A DNA stretch of 64,000 nucleotides from Bacteroidota bacterium. GTDB taxonomy: Bacteria; Bacteroidota; Bacteroidia; Chitinophagales; Chitinophagaceae. The stretch is taken from positions 1-64,000 of the forward strand of contig JAEZGI010000016.1 of NCBI GenBank assembly GCA_023416995.1, written 5' to 3'. The notes beneath the pieces are model-generated. The model ran no database searches. It was not told where the DNA came from and saw only the letters and a list, made by a program, of their open reading frames with translations. The position numbers and the translations under genes are program-made. Below, piece by piece: positions 52,864-62,386 of the stretch. Position 1 is the stretch's first letter; each line of letters opens with the position of its first letter.

Positions 52864-53889
52864 ATGCGTCGCAAAGATTTTTTAACTGCCATGGCCGCTA
52901 CAGGATTCAGTTTGCCGGCGATGGCGTCGGGGTTTACAGATGAGGAGCCAATAAAACAATTCCTTTTACCGCCATACCTTAAACAGGGAGATAAGATCGG
53001 GATTACCTCGCCTGCGGGGCATATAAGTATGGAAAGTCTGCAACCAGCGGTTCAACAGATACAAAGCTGGGGGTACCAGGTTGTTTACGGTAATACAATC
53101 GGCAAACGTGATTTCAATTTTGGAGGAACCGATAAAGAGCGATGCGAGGATCTCCAGGCAATGCTTAACCGCCGCGATCTGGCCGCTATTATGTGTGCAC
53201 GTGGCGGTTATGGCGCAGTAAGGTTGATCGACAAACTTGATTTCAGCGCGCTCAAAAAATATCCTAAATGGTTGATTGGTTTTAGTGATATCACGGTGAT
53301 ACACAGTCATCTGGCCAGGAACCAGCGGATTGCATCCATCCATTCCAAGATGTGCAACAGTTTCCCGGACGACTGGCAAAAGGCCGATCCGGTTCAGGTA
53401 GCAACCATCCTTTCTATTCGCGACGCATTGTCTGGCGCGGCAATGAAATACCAGGTGACTCCTCATCCGGCCAATAAAACGGGTAAAGGCACGGGCCCGC
53501 TTGTAGGAGGTAATATGAAAACCCTGGAATCCCTGATCGGCACACACTCTGATCTGCCCGTTTCAGGCGCGATCCTTTTTCTCGAAGACACTAACGAGTA
53601 TTTATATAGTATCGATCGGATGTTCCGGCATTTACAACGCAGCGGGAAATTCAAAGGGTTGGAAGGGCTTGTGATCGGTGGTTTCAAGGTCAAGCCCGAT
53701 GATCCCGGCGAAGAGTTCGGGCGAAACTTTTATGAGATTGTATCTGAACTGATCAGGGATGTACCTTACCCGGTATGTTTTAATTTCCCGGTTGGGCACC
53801 AGAAGGATAATTTTGCACTCAAGTGTGGCGCGGTGCATACACTTACCGTCAACGATTCAAACGTCACCTTACAGGAACAGAGAGGATAG
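52864..53889 (+). CDS. LD-carboxypeptidase, exported paralogue
   Basis: A 341-residue peptidase of family S66. The N-terminus MRRKDFLTAMAATGF, ending near MASG, resembles a twin-arginine or short signal peptide, so it probably acts in the periplasm. The family motifs are visible: ARGGYGAVR, the nucleophile Ser141 in IGFSDIT, the Glu of LFLEDTNEYLYSIDR and the His of PVGHQKDN. The enzyme cuts the terminal D-alanine from murein tetrapeptides in peptidoglycan recycling. A second copy without signal peptide follows 36 bases later. Confidence 0.9.
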   Translation: MRRKDFLTAMAATGFSLPAMASGFTDEEPIKQFLLPPYLKQGDKIGITSPAGHISMESLQPAVQQIQSWGYQVVYGNTIGKRDFNFGGTDKERCEDLQAMLNRRDLAAIMCARGGYGAVRLIDKLDFSALKKYPKWLIGFSDITVIHSHLARNQRIASIHSKMCNSFPDDWQKADPVQVATILSIRDALSGAAMKYQVTPHPANKTGKGTGPLVGGNMKTLESLIGTHSDLPVSGAILFLEDTNEYLYSIDRMFRHLQRSGKFKGLEGLVIGGFKVKPDDPGEEFGRNFYEIVSELIRDVPYPVCFNFPVGHQKDNFALKCGAVHTLTVNDSNVTLQEQRG

Positions 53890-53925
53890 AAAGATTAATA
53901 GATGAAATTGCTTTAAGCAGAAATT

Positions 53926-54843
53926 ATGATTACAGTTCCCAAATATCTGAAACCAGGCGACACCATCGGAATAGTTTGCCCGGCAGGTTATATGGATAAA
54001 GAAAAAGCGGTAACCTGTGTGCAGGTCTTGCAAAACTGGGGGTTCCGCGTGCAGACAGGACTCACATTGGGAGGAAGTTCAGCCAACTATTTTTCAGGGA
54101 CCGACACCGAACGTCTGCAGGATCTGCAGCGTATGCTTGATGACGACAATATCGATGCCGTTCTATGCGGGCGAGGTGGTTATGGCACCAGTCGTATTAT
54201 TGATGCGCTTGATCTCACGAAGTTTCGTAAACATCCCAAATGGGTAATTGGTTTTAGTGATATCACTGCTTTGCATGCCCATATATACCGGAACTGTAAG
54301 ATAGCGACCCTGCATGCACCGATGGCAGCAGCATTTAACGGGCAGGGATATGCGAACGAATACGTGGGTTCGTTAAGAAACGCTTTAGAGGGTAAGCCCG
54401 CACACTATGCAGTTTCGCCGCACGATTTCAATGTGCCCGGCGAAGTGTCTGCGCCGCTGGTGGGTGGCAATCTTTCCGTAATAGTGCATCTGCTGGGTAC
54501 AGACTCAGAACTAAAAACTAAAAACCGCATCCTGTTCCTGGAAGATGTAGGTGAGCAGCTTTATAGTATCGACAGGATGATGCTGCAATTGCGAAGAACC
54601 GGCAAACTGGATCGCGTTGCCGGACTGATTGTGGGAGGATTTACCGATTTAAAAGATACAGAACGTCCTTTCGGAAAAACGGTAATGGAAATAATACATG
54701 GACACCTGCAGGATTATAACTATCCCATAGCGTTTGGCTTCCCCGTGAGCCATGACAAGGAAAATGTTGCATTAAAAATAGGAGTGGGATACACACTTAA
54801 AGTAACCCATGAAGGCGTTACTTTAACTGAAATTCCATTATAA
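53926..54843 (+). CDS. ldcA: LD-carboxypeptidase, cytosolic paralogue
   Basis: A 305-residue S66 peptidase with no signal peptide. The catalytic Ser111 lies in IGFSDIT, the Glu in LFLEDVGEQLYSIDR and the His in PVSHDKEN. It probably trims recycled murein tetrapeptides in the cytosol, the usual site of LdcA. It shares most motifs with the preceding paralogue, which points to duplication followed by division of labour between compartments. It is 36 bases downstream of the first copy. Confidence 0.92.
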   Translation: MITVPKYLKPGDTIGIVCPAGYMDKEKAVTCVQVLQNWGFRVQTGLTLGGSSANYFSGTDTERLQDLQRMLDDDNIDAVLCGRGGYGTSRIIDALDLTKFRKHPKWVIGFSDITALHAHIYRNCKIATLHAPMAAAFNGQGYANEYVGSLRNALEGKPAHYAVSPHDFNVPGEVSAPLVGGNLSVIVHLLGTDSELKTKNRILFLEDVGEQLYSIDRMMLQLRRTGKLDRVAGLIVGGFTDLKDTERPFGKTVMEIIHGHLQDYNYPIAFGFPVSHDKENVALKIGVGYTLKVTHEGVTLTEIPL

Positions 54844-54922
54844 CCTGGTTACCGGAAATTGCCGGCCGTATTGAATTTGATCAGTATCGCCTCTTCATCG
54901 CAAGGCGACTAAAATTTACACG

Positions 54923-55861
54923 TTGACACTTGCACAGTTAGAATATATAGTCGCCGTTGACAGTCTGCGTCATTTTGCACTGGCCGCTGAACATTGTTAT
55001 ATCACGCAGCCAACGATTAGCATGCAGATCAATAAACTGGAACAGGAATTGGGTCTGAAATTATTTGATCGCAGTAAACAACCCGTCATTCCTACCGAAG
55101 CAGGGGCCGAGATCATCAAAGAGGCACGTAAAATACTGGCGGGTAAACAGCAGATTGAAGAGCTTGTTGCTAACCGGAAAGGCATATTGAAAGGTGAATT
55201 AAAAGTTGGAATCATTCCCACGCTGGCACCTTATCTATTGCCTTTGTTCGTGCAGTCTTTTACTAAACTATACCCGGATGTGCGCCTGTCGATCAGCGAA
55301 ATGATGACCGAAACAATCATCGCGCGATTGCGAGAAGGGCGCATTGATGCAGGTATCCTGGTAACACCATTGATGGAAAACGGTATCAGTGAATCAGTAC
55401 TTTTTTACGAAGAGTTGATGGTATATGTTTCAAAGAAAAATGAGGCGTACAAAAAAAATTATGTGCTGGCGAAAGATATAGATCCAAACAAACTTTGGAT
55501 GCTGGAAGAAGGACATTGTTTTCGTTCGCAGATTGTGAATCTTTGCGAATTGCAAAAAGCCAGCAGACAATACAACAGTTTTGAATATGAGGCAGGAAGT
55601 ATCGAAACATTGCGAAGAATGGTCGATACAAATGATGGCATGACGATCTTACCGGAGCTTGCCACTTATGACCTTCAGGAATCGCAGAAGCAGCAGGTGC
55701 GCAGGTTTCGCAGCCCAACGCCAATGCGAGAAGTGAGTCTCGTTGTGCATCGCGACTTTATCAAAAAACGATTGGTGGAGATGTTGAAACAAGAGATCCT
55801 GCGATCGATACCAGAAAAAATCCGGAAGAATAAAAATACGGTAGTAGTGCCGGTGCAATAA
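54923..55861 (+). CDS. oxyR: hydrogen peroxide sensor, LysR-family OxyR
   Basis: A 312-residue LysR-type regulator. Residues 1-60 are the winged helix-turn-helix (FALAAEHCYITQPTISMQINKLEQ, recognition helix). The effector domain has the redox pair Cys199 and Cys208 in GHCFRSQIVNLC, with the spacing and even the numbering of E. coli OxyR. Oxidation to a disulfide switches DNA binding and activates peroxide defence genes. The frame begins with a TTG at 54923. No catalase or peroxiredoxin gene is adjacent. Its stop abuts the stop of the next gene tail to tail. Confidence 0.9.
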   Translation: MTLAQLEYIVAVDSLRHFALAAEHCYITQPTISMQINKLEQELGLKLFDRSKQPVIPTEAGAEIIKEARKILAGKQQIEELVANRKGILKGELKVGIIPTLAPYLLPLFVQSFTKLYPDVRLSISEMMTETIIARLREGRIDAGILVTPLMENGISESVLFYEELMVYVSKKNEAYKKNYVLAKDIDPNKLWMLEEGHCFRSQIVNLCELQKASRQYNSFEYEAGSIETLRRMVDTNDGMTILPELATYDLQESQKQQVRRFRSPTPMREVSLVVHRDFIKKRLVEMLKQEILRSIPEKIRKNKNTVVVPVQ

Positions 55862-56677
55862 TCATTTTTTCAACAGCGAATCAAGTTTTGCCACCACAAC
55901 AGGGGCCACGGTGAGATCATTATGACCGCCGTCTTTAACTTCAATAAATTCGCTTCCGGGTTTCAGCACCGCCTTTAATTTCCTGGCATTTCTGATGGGT
56001 ATCAGGTTGTCATCATCACCATGAAATATCGTTACCGGGGCATCAACATTCTTCAGGTAATCACCCGTTGGAAGTTTCAGCGTCATGATATTTTCAAATG
56101 GATAGATCGGCGCATAACTTGAAAATAACGAGGGTATACTGTAATAAGGTGTTTCTAAAATAAGACTGCGGCAATCTCTGATCGATGCAAGTTGCGCGGC
56201 TATACCGGAACCTAATGATCGTCCGTAAATAATGATGCTGTCCGGCGGAAATCGTGACCTTGCCAGTTTATAAAAAGTAAGTGCCCAGTCGTACAAACGC
56301 TGTTCTGTGAAATTGCCGGTGCTTTTGCCAAAACCCGGGTAATCGAGCATCCATACCTCATATCCGTGTTTTGTAAACATTGGCGCGGCATGATTATACT
56401 CGCTGATATTATGGCTGTTGCCATGAAAATACAATATGACCCCTTTCACCGGGTACTTGCCCGTTGTGAACTGGATGATGTTCATAGAACTATTCGTGGT
56501 GTATGGAATGTTTATCTCGCGATAAGGTTCCTCAAAATCATATTTGTGATCTTTTGGCAATTGTTCGGGATGAAGCAGGATGTAATCCTGCAGATAATAA
56601 ACAAAGATTCCGCCCAGTGCGTAAATCAAAACAATTGCCCGAATCCAACGTAGTACTAATTTCTTATTCATTGCCAT
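55862..56677 (-). CDS. membrane-anchored alpha/beta hydrolase
   Basis: A 271-residue hydrolase. The N-terminal segment (VLRWIRAIVLIYALGGIFVYYL, residues 8-29) is a likely membrane anchor. The oxyanion region is LYFHGNSHN. The nucleophile Ser sits in YGRSLGSG, Asp in FHGDDDNLIP and His near DGGHNDL. It resembles the BEM46/ABHD13 group of serine hydrolases, whose substrates are mostly unknown. The start is ATG at 56677. It follows kup by nine bases on the same strand, so the two probably share a transcript. Confidence 0.82.
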   Translation of the reverse strand: MAMNKKLVLRWIRAIVLIYALGGIFVYYLQDYILLHPEQLPKDHKYDFEEPYREINIPYTTNSSMNIIQFTTGKYPVKGVILYFHGNSHNISEYNHAAPMFTKHGYEVWMLDYPGFGKSTGNFTEQRLYDWALTFYKLARSRFPPDSIIIYGRSLGSGIAAQLASIRDCRSLILETPYYSIPSLFSSYAPIYPFENIMTLKLPTGDYLKNVDAPVTIFHGDDDNLIPIRNARKLKAVLKPGSEFIEVKDGGHNDLTVAPVVVAKLDSLLKK

Positions 56678-56686
56678 GCGCCCGGA

Positions 56687-58672
56687 TTATTCTTCGGGAT
56701 GTATTCTTTTCAAATTCAGATTGGTTACCGGCGCCACAATCAATGGGAATTTCTCAATGGTTACATTGGCAGTGTCGAGGCCAAAACCTTTTTCTTCTGA
56801 CAAAGAAAGTTCTTTCAGCCAGAAATACAATTTCATCACGACCCTTTCAAAAAATGGCAGCTCGTTATCCTGGCTCAGGTATTTTTCCATCACAATAAAC
56901 TGGAAGTCGCCGACCACGTTGTTTCGCTCCAATGATTCGTACCGGCTCGTGATATTCACTTCTTTGTTGGCAACAAGATCAGCTACTACTTTCCGGAACA
57001 TGAGGTTGATCTTAGGTTCCATTCTGAAACCAAGGCGGAACTCCACCCGGATGATATCGTTTGGAATGATATGGTCCACCTTGTATTCGCAGGTGTAAGG
57101 ATCATCCAGCGTATCCACATGCACGAACCAGTATATATCTGAACGTTTGGGTTTTTTATTGAGGATAGAATAAATGATCTTATGTTCAATTTCCTTGGGA
57201 TTGTTTGCGCTGGTCAGATACACAAGATGCGTAGCGTATTTTGGCACGGTTCTGTCGTTGCTCAGTTCCTGTATCTGTGGTATATAATGTTCCAGCCGCA
57301 CAAATTCAACATATCGGTTTTTGATCTTGCGGCTGCGGAACCATACGTACATCACTCCAAACATCACTCCACCCATAATGAGTGTTATATACCCGCCATG
57401 AGTAAATTTTTGTAAAAGTGCAATGAGGTAAGCTGCTTCAATAATAAAAAACGCAATCAGGAACACATAGATCCAGATAGCTTTCACCCGTTTTATAATA
57501 AGATAATTCGAGAACAGGATAGTGGTGGTAATCATGGTAACAATAATCGCCAGGCCATAAGCCGCTTCCATCCGGTTTGATTCACGGAAATATAATACGA
57601 CGCCTACGCAACCAATAAATAAAAGCATATTGATCGCCGGAATAAACAACTGGCCCTTTTCTTCAGAAGGATACCTGATTTTAAATTTCGGCCAGAGATT
57701 AAGACGCATCGCTTCGCTGATCAGCGTAAAGGATCCGGAGATCATTGCCTGGCTCGCGATGATAGCCGCAGTAGTGGCTATAATGACGCCTACAATAATA
57801 AACCAGTGTGGCATCAGGTCATAAAATGCGTTGATGCCCATATCTTTTCTCAATGCACTGGTAACAGTAAGGCCGGTATAGTTGGCCATAAGGTATGCAC
57901 CCTGTCCGAAGTAATTCAGCAACAAACAGCTTTTTACGTAAATCCAGGAGACGCGGATGTTGTCGCGGCCGCAATGACCAAGATCGCTGTACAACGCTTC
58001 GGCCCCGGTGGTGCAGAGAAAAACCGCACCAAGCAGCCAGAAACCCTGGGGATAGGTAGCCAGGAAATTGATGGCGTAATAGGGGCTGAGCGCTTTGAAT
58101 ATTGAAAGGTCATCGAATATGTGCCAGGCACCCAGTACGGCCAGCATAGAAAACCAGATGAACATGATCGGCCCAAACAGTTTACCGATTGCCGTGGTGC
58201 CAAATTGCTGGAGGAAGAAAAACAGCACCAGGATGCTGATCACGATAATGACGATCGTATCATCATGAGTGCCGAGCTCTCGCAACGCAGGTAGCTCCCG
58301 CAAACCTTCAATCGCTGAAGTAATAGAAATTGGTGGTGTAATGATACCATCGGCAAGAAGGGCAGCGCCACCGAGCATTGCCGGCACCACCAGCCATTTT
58401 TTCTGCCGGCGCACCAGCGCATATAATGCAAAGGTGCCGCCTTCACCGCGGTTATCTGCTTTCAGCACCAGTAATACGTATTTCAATGTGGTCTGAAGTG
58501 TAAGCGTCCAGATGATACAGGATAAGCTTCCAACTATCAGGTCCTCACTGATCGTGTTATTACTGATGATTGCGTTAAAAACGTAGAGAGGGGATGTTCC
58601 GATGTCTCCGTAAATAATTCCCAATGCTATGATGAGCCCGGCGGTGGTGACTTTGTTCGTCTGTTTGCCCAC
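56687..58672 (-). CDS. kup: KUP-family potassium uptake protein
   Basis: A 661-residue potassium transporter. The signature GIIYGDIGTSPLYV is near residue 18, with twelve hydrophobic helices in the first 440 residues (including FLCTTGAEALYSDLGHCG and SQAMISGSFTLISEAMRL) and a C-terminal cytosolic part of about 220 residues. It takes up K+ with H+. The start is a GTG at 58672. A -7 box (TACCTTTG on the minus strand) lies at 58744-58751. The hydrolase gene follows after nine bases. Confidence 0.95.
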   Translation of the reverse strand: MGKQTNKVTTAGLIIALGIIYGDIGTSPLYVFNAIISNNTISEDLIVGSLSCIIWTLTLQTTLKYVLLVLKADNRGEGGTFALYALVRRQKKWLVVPAMLGGAALLADGIITPPISITSAIEGLRELPALRELGTHDDTIVIIVISILVLFFFLQQFGTTAIGKLFGPIMFIWFSMLAVLGAWHIFDDLSIFKALSPYYAINFLATYPQGFWLLGAVFLCTTGAEALYSDLGHCGRDNIRVSWIYVKSCLLLNYFGQGAYLMANYTGLTVTSALRKDMGINAFYDLMPHWFIIVGVIIATTAAIIASQAMISGSFTLISEAMRLNLWPKFKIRYPSEEKGQLFIPAINMLLFIGCVGVVLYFRESNRMEAAYGLAIIVTMITTTILFSNYLIIKRVKAIWIYVFLIAFFIIEAAYLIALLQKFTHGGYITLIMGGVMFGVMYVWFRSRKIKNRYVEFVRLEHYIPQIQELSNDRTVPKYATHLVYLTSANNPKEIEHKIIYSILNKKPKRSDIYWFVHVDTLDDPYTCEYKVDHIIPNDIIRVEFRLGFRMEPKINLMFRKVVADLVANKEVNITSRYESLERNNVVGDFQFIVMEKYLSQDNELPFFERVVMKLYFWLKELSLSEEKGFGLDTANVTIEKFPLIVAPVTNLNLKRIHPEE

Positions 58673-58743
58673 GGTATAAATAGTTGAGTGTGGCCAGGAT
58701 AGTTCCTGCTAAAGAAAATTGCGCCAGGATCACTGGCGCAGAA

Positions 58744-58751
58744 CAAAGGTA
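58744..58751 (-). promoter_or_regulatory. candidate -7 element of kup
   Basis: The minus-strand octamer TACCTTTG matches TAnnTTTG exactly and lies 72 bases before the kup GTG. No clear -33 element was found, so confidence is moderate. Confidence 0.45.
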
Positions 58752-58817
58752 TAGGGAAAATTGAGATTTAACCGATGTTTTGTAGTTATATATAAAAGCC
58801 TAAAATCAGCGCCAAAG

Positions 58818-58848
58818 TTTGGGCACCCGTTGCACAATCGTTAATTTG
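58818..58848 (+). promoter_or_regulatory. candidate promoter of the secreted-protein gene at 58878
   Basis: TTTG at 58818-58821 and TTAATTTG at 58841-58848 are 19 bases apart, one mismatch from the TTTG-N19-TAnnTTTG pattern. The downstream ATG is at 58878. Confidence 0.5.
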
Positions 58849-58877
58849 GCATAAGCGAATTGCCCGACCATAAAAAG

Positions 58878-60428
58878 ATGAAAAAAACCTGTATGAACCT
58901 TAAACAATTCCTGGCTTTTATTATACTCACTGCTTTTTCTTTTACATCCTTTGCGCAACGAATCTACTACTCTGAACCAGAGCGGGAGGATAGCCGTCGT
59001 ACCAATTTTGAAATAATTGGTAAGGTTGGTAACAATGTGCTGATTTTCAAAAACAACCGGTCAGATAACGATATCAGCGTTTATGACCAGGAAATGAAAT
59101 TAATAGATCGCATCAACCTTAACAAAAGCAACCGCTGGGTTAATGTTGACTTCATTCCCTATGCCGATCATGCCTGGATGATTTATCAATACCAGGAGAA
59201 AAACATACTGTATTGTATGGGCGTGAAACTGAACAGCCAGGGTAAGATGATGATTGATCCGATAGAGCTCGACACCACCCGGATCGGCTGGTCGGCCAAC
59301 AATAAAATCTACACAACGATCTTCAGCGATGATAAAAAGAAGATCATGATCTTTAAGATCAACAGTAAAAACCAGAATAATTTCGTTTTTACCACATTGT
59401 TGTTTGATGAAGACCTCAAACTTCAGACAAAACACCAGGTGAATATGCCGATGGAAGAGAAAAACGACTATTTCACCGATTTTCTCGTGGATAATGAAGG
59501 AGATATGGTGTTTGGTAAATACATCAGGAAGGGAAACAACGATTATATCACGGATCTTAAACTGATAGTCAAACCTGCACAGGAAGCGCAATTCAACATG
59601 CAGGATCTCAAAAGCGGAGACCGGTTGCTGGATGAAATAAAAATCAAGGTTGATAATACAAACCGGCGCTACCTTTTCAGTGGTTTTTTTTACAAACAGC
59701 GCCGGGGCAATATCGAGGGTTTATATACCGTGGTTTGGGATAAAGAAATCAATGGGATCAGGAAAGAGACCACCATTGCTTTTAACGATGAACTGCGCCG
59801 CTCCGCAAAGGGCCCGGATGCCAATGTGCGCCTGGCTTTCAATGATTATTTTATAAAAAATATCATCATCCGCCGGGATGGGGGGTACCTGATGGTGAGC
59901 GAGTCGATGTACACAAGTTCGCGCGGTAATGCGTTTAATCGCTGGAATTATATGGGATGGAACAGTCCCTGGGGCGCGTGGGGCGGACAAAGTTATTATT
60001 GGTCACCTTATTACAGCCCTTATGGCTGGGGCTCACCGTGGAACCGTTACGGTTATGGCAACCAGGCTACAAGATATCATTCAGATAATATCATGATCAT
60101 CTCGTTTGACAAAGACGGTGGGGTTGAGTGGACAAACGTGATTCCTAAATCTCAATACGATGATGAGTCTGATGCGCTCATCTCAAATCAAATCATGAAT
60201 ACGGGTGGTGAGCTGCATTTCCTGTTCAATCAATATGAAAGAAGAACCTTGCTATTGAACGATCAGAGTATTGGACCCGATGGAAAAGTGACCAGGCACC
60301 CTACATTGAAAAATCTTGAACGGGGAGTGGAATTTATGCCAAGATTTGGAAAACAGATCAGTTCCAGGTCGATGATCGTTCCCTGCCAATACCGTAATTA
60401 CCTGACATTTGCCAGGATAGATTTTTGA
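58878..60428 (+). CDS. secreted protein of unknown function with aromatic-rich insert
   Basis: A 516-residue exported protein. I use the ATG at 58878; the frame opens earlier at a TTG (58860), and a second ATG at 58893 is also possible. The signal peptide is FLAFIILTAFSFTSFAQ. The body has repeated strands of the kind found in beta-propeller proteins (DNDISVYDQEMKLIDRINL, VFTTLLFDEDLKLQT, DNIMIISFDKDGGVEW). Around residues 360-405 there is a Trp/Tyr/Gly/Pro-rich stretch (WNSPWGAWGGQSYYW). There is no sorting tail. I do not recognise a family; a periplasmic or surface location is likely. Confidence 0.65.
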   Translation: MKKTCMNLKQFLAFIILTAFSFTSFAQRIYYSEPEREDSRRTNFEIIGKVGNNVLIFKNNRSDNDISVYDQEMKLIDRINLNKSNRWVNVDFIPYADHAWMIYQYQEKNILYCMGVKLNSQGKMMIDPIELDTTRIGWSANNKIYTTIFSDDKKKIMIFKINSKNQNNFVFTTLLFDEDLKLQTKHQVNMPMEEKNDYFTDFLVDNEGDMVFGKYIRKGNNDYITDLKLIVKPAQEAQFNMQDLKSGDRLLDEIKIKVDNTNRRYLFSGFFYKQRRGNIEGLYTVVWDKEINGIRKETTIAFNDELRRSAKGPDANVRLAFNDYFIKNIIIRRDGGYLMVSESMYTSSRGNAFNRWNYMGWNSPWGAWGGQSYYWSPYYSPYGWGSPWNRYGYGNQATRYHSDNIMIISFDKDGGVEWTNVIPKSQYDDESDALISNQIMNTGGELHFLFNQYERRTLLLNDQSIGPDGKVTRHPTLKNLERGVEFMPRFGKQISSRSMIVPCQYRNYLTFARIDF

Positions 60429-60571
60429 TCATAGTCCCTGATTAATAACCGATTATTCGGGGTATGTTGGTGAATATTGAAGGGTAAAATGTAATATTGA
60501 CAAGTAGTTGACGTTATCAGGCTGGTCAATTTCTCCCGATCGGGGGCTCATTTTAAAATATTCAGACAACT

Positions 60572-61558
60572 GTGGTTGGGATTTTCAGGCAGAAGAGCCA
60601 GGGCAATGCGGTGTTACTGATTGTATATGCCATGCTGTTGAAGTTCAGCATGTTTTTGCATCCTCAAGGTCCGGTGCGGCATCCTGGCGATGATCATTAT
60701 CTCTATACCTGGCTGTTGCAGGTATTGGAGCCTCTTAAGCTGGCCCCCATTATCTACTCCCTGGTCAGTTTCATACTGATTTACATCCAGGCCACCCTTT
60801 TCAACCGCATCTGTAATGCACAGAAGATGTTGCCAAAGCCTAATTTTTTGCCGGCGATGGCGTACCTATTGTTGACTTCCCTGTTTCCGGACTGGAACTA
60901 TTTTTCTGCGCCTTTGATCATCAACCTGCTGCTGATCTGGATTTTTTACCGGATGACAAATCTGTACAATACGCAGAAACCCGGTGCATCTATCTTTAAC
61001 ATCGGTATTATAATGGGGGTGGTTACCTTGTTGTATCAGCCTGCCATCATTTTTGTGATCCTTTTGGTTTTGGCGTTATTTATCATGCGGCCGTTCAGAA
61101 TACAGGAATGGCTCATCGGGATATTGGGAGTAACCCTTCCTTATTACTTCCTGTTACTGGTATTATACCTTGGTGATAACTGGCACTGGAACCAGATGTT
61201 GCCCACTGTTTCGTTTCGCCTGCCCACAATGCCGTCGACACTTACGCTTACATTTAGTATCGCACTACTGGTGATCCCTTTTATAATAGGAGGTGTTTTT
61301 GTACAAAACAACTTGTCAAAAATGCTGATCCAGGGTCGGAAAAACTGGAGTCTTTTATTGCTTTTTCTCATTATGTCGTTGCTCATCATCGTGGTTAACG
61401 GGGGCGAAGATAACTATGTAAACTGGGCCCTTTCGGTGATGCCTTTGGCTGCTTTTCATGCTGCAGCCTATTTTTACCCGGCAAAAAAACTGTTTGCAGT
61501 GGTGATGCACTATATCATTTTTGCATTTGCGCTATACGTCAATTATTTCCAGCAGTGA
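60572..61558 (+). CDS. DUF6427-type polytopic membrane protein
   Basis: A 328-residue integral membrane protein with about nine hydrophobic helices (for example PIIYSLVSFILIYIQA and IIFVILLVLALFIM). It resembles the Bacteroidota family annotated DUF6427, which sits among acceptor-lipid and glycosyltransferase-like proteins, but its role is unknown. The frame starts with a GTG at 60572 (MVGIFRQKSQGN). It is followed after 36 bases by purQ; a -7 box lies between, so purQ may have its own promoter. Confidence 0.65.
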   Translation: MVGIFRQKSQGNAVLLIVYAMLLKFSMFLHPQGPVRHPGDDHYLYTWLLQVLEPLKLAPIIYSLVSFILIYIQATLFNRICNAQKMLPKPNFLPAMAYLLLTSLFPDWNYFSAPLIINLLLIWIFYRMTNLYNTQKPGASIFNIGIIMGVVTLLYQPAIIFVILLVLALFIMRPFRIQEWLIGILGVTLPYYFLLLVLYLGDNWHWNQMLPTVSFRLPTMPSTLTLTFSIALLVIPFIIGGVFVQNNLSKMLIQGRKNWSLLLLFLIMSLLIIVVNGGEDNYVNWALSVMPLAAFHAAAYFYPAKKLFAVVMHYIIFAFALYVNYFQQ

Positions 61559-61563
61559 TTTCT

Positions 61564-61571
61564 TATCTTTG
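61564..61571 (+). promoter_or_regulatory. candidate -7 element of purQ
   Basis: TATCTTTG matches TAnnTTTG exactly, six bases past the stop of the membrane-protein gene and 23 bases before the purQ ATG. No good -33 sequence is present. Confidence 0.4.
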
Positions 61572-61594
61572 ACACATTCACTCAAAATCAGAAC

Positions 61595-62320
61595 ATGAAA
61601 TTCGGAGTTGTTGTTTTCCCGGGATCTAATTGCGACCGTGATATGCAGGAAGCGTTACAGCACGGCCTGGACCAGGAAGTGGTAATGCTGTGGCACAAGG
61701 ATAAATCGTTGGATGGGTTTACAACGGATGATTGTATCGTATTACCTGGTGGTTTTTCATATGGAGATTATCTGCGTTGTGGTGCGATTGCCCGTTTCAG
61801 CCCCATGATGCAAAGTGTAATTGAATTTGCAAAAAAAGGTGGAAAAGTACTGGGAGTTTGCAATGGCTTCCAGATCTTATGTGAATCACATTTGCTGCCG
61901 GGCGTGTTGCTTCGGAATGCCAACCAGCAGTTTGTTTGTAAGAACGTTTATGTCACCGCGCCAGGTTCCGGCCGGGTGTTGAAACTGCCTGTTGCCCACG
62001 GAGAGGGTCGTTTTTACGCAGATGAAAAACTGTTGGATGAATTAGAGGCAAACAACCAGGTGATCTATCGCTATTGCGATGAAAACGGGAACGTAAGTAA
62101 TGAAGTGAATCCTAACGGCATTGTAAACCCGAACGGGGCCACCCGTAACATTGCCGGGATCTGTAATAAAGAAAGAACTGTTTTTGGAATGATGCCGCAT
62201 CCTGAGCGTGCCTGTTCGCCTACCTTGGGCAATAACGACGGCCGCGCGGTGTTCGAAACCTTGTTGGGCCTGGAAATCAATGGAATTGCCAAACCCGTAA
62301 CAGAACTGGTGAACATTTAG
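61595..62320 (+). CDS. purQ: FGAM synthase glutaminase subunit PurQ
   Basis: A 241-residue class I glutamine amidotransferase. The nucleophile is Cys89 in VLGVCNGFQIL, and the His/Glu pair is in PHPERACSP. The N-terminal pattern VVVFPGSNCDRD and LPGGFSYGDYLRCGA are diagnostic of PurQ. It supplies ammonia to PurL for the fourth step of purine synthesis. A separate PurQ means that the synthase here is of the multi-subunit type with PurS and a small PurL encoded elsewhere. The start is ATG at 61595. Confidence 0.95.
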   Translation: MKFGVVVFPGSNCDRDMQEALQHGLDQEVVMLWHKDKSLDGFTTDDCIVLPGGFSYGDYLRCGAIARFSPMMQSVIEFAKKGGKVLGVCNGFQILCESHLLPGVLLRNANQQFVCKNVYVTAPGSGRVLKLPVAHGEGRFYADEKLLDELEANNQVIYRYCDENGNVSNEVNPNGIVNPNGATRNIAGICNKERTVFGMMPHPERACSPTLGNNDGRAVFETLLGLEINGIAKPVTELVNI

Positions 62321-62386
62321 ATTTTTATTAGCATAATATCATAGACTTTTGTAGCCTCGTATGAGTTATAGTTCTAAACAACCATC

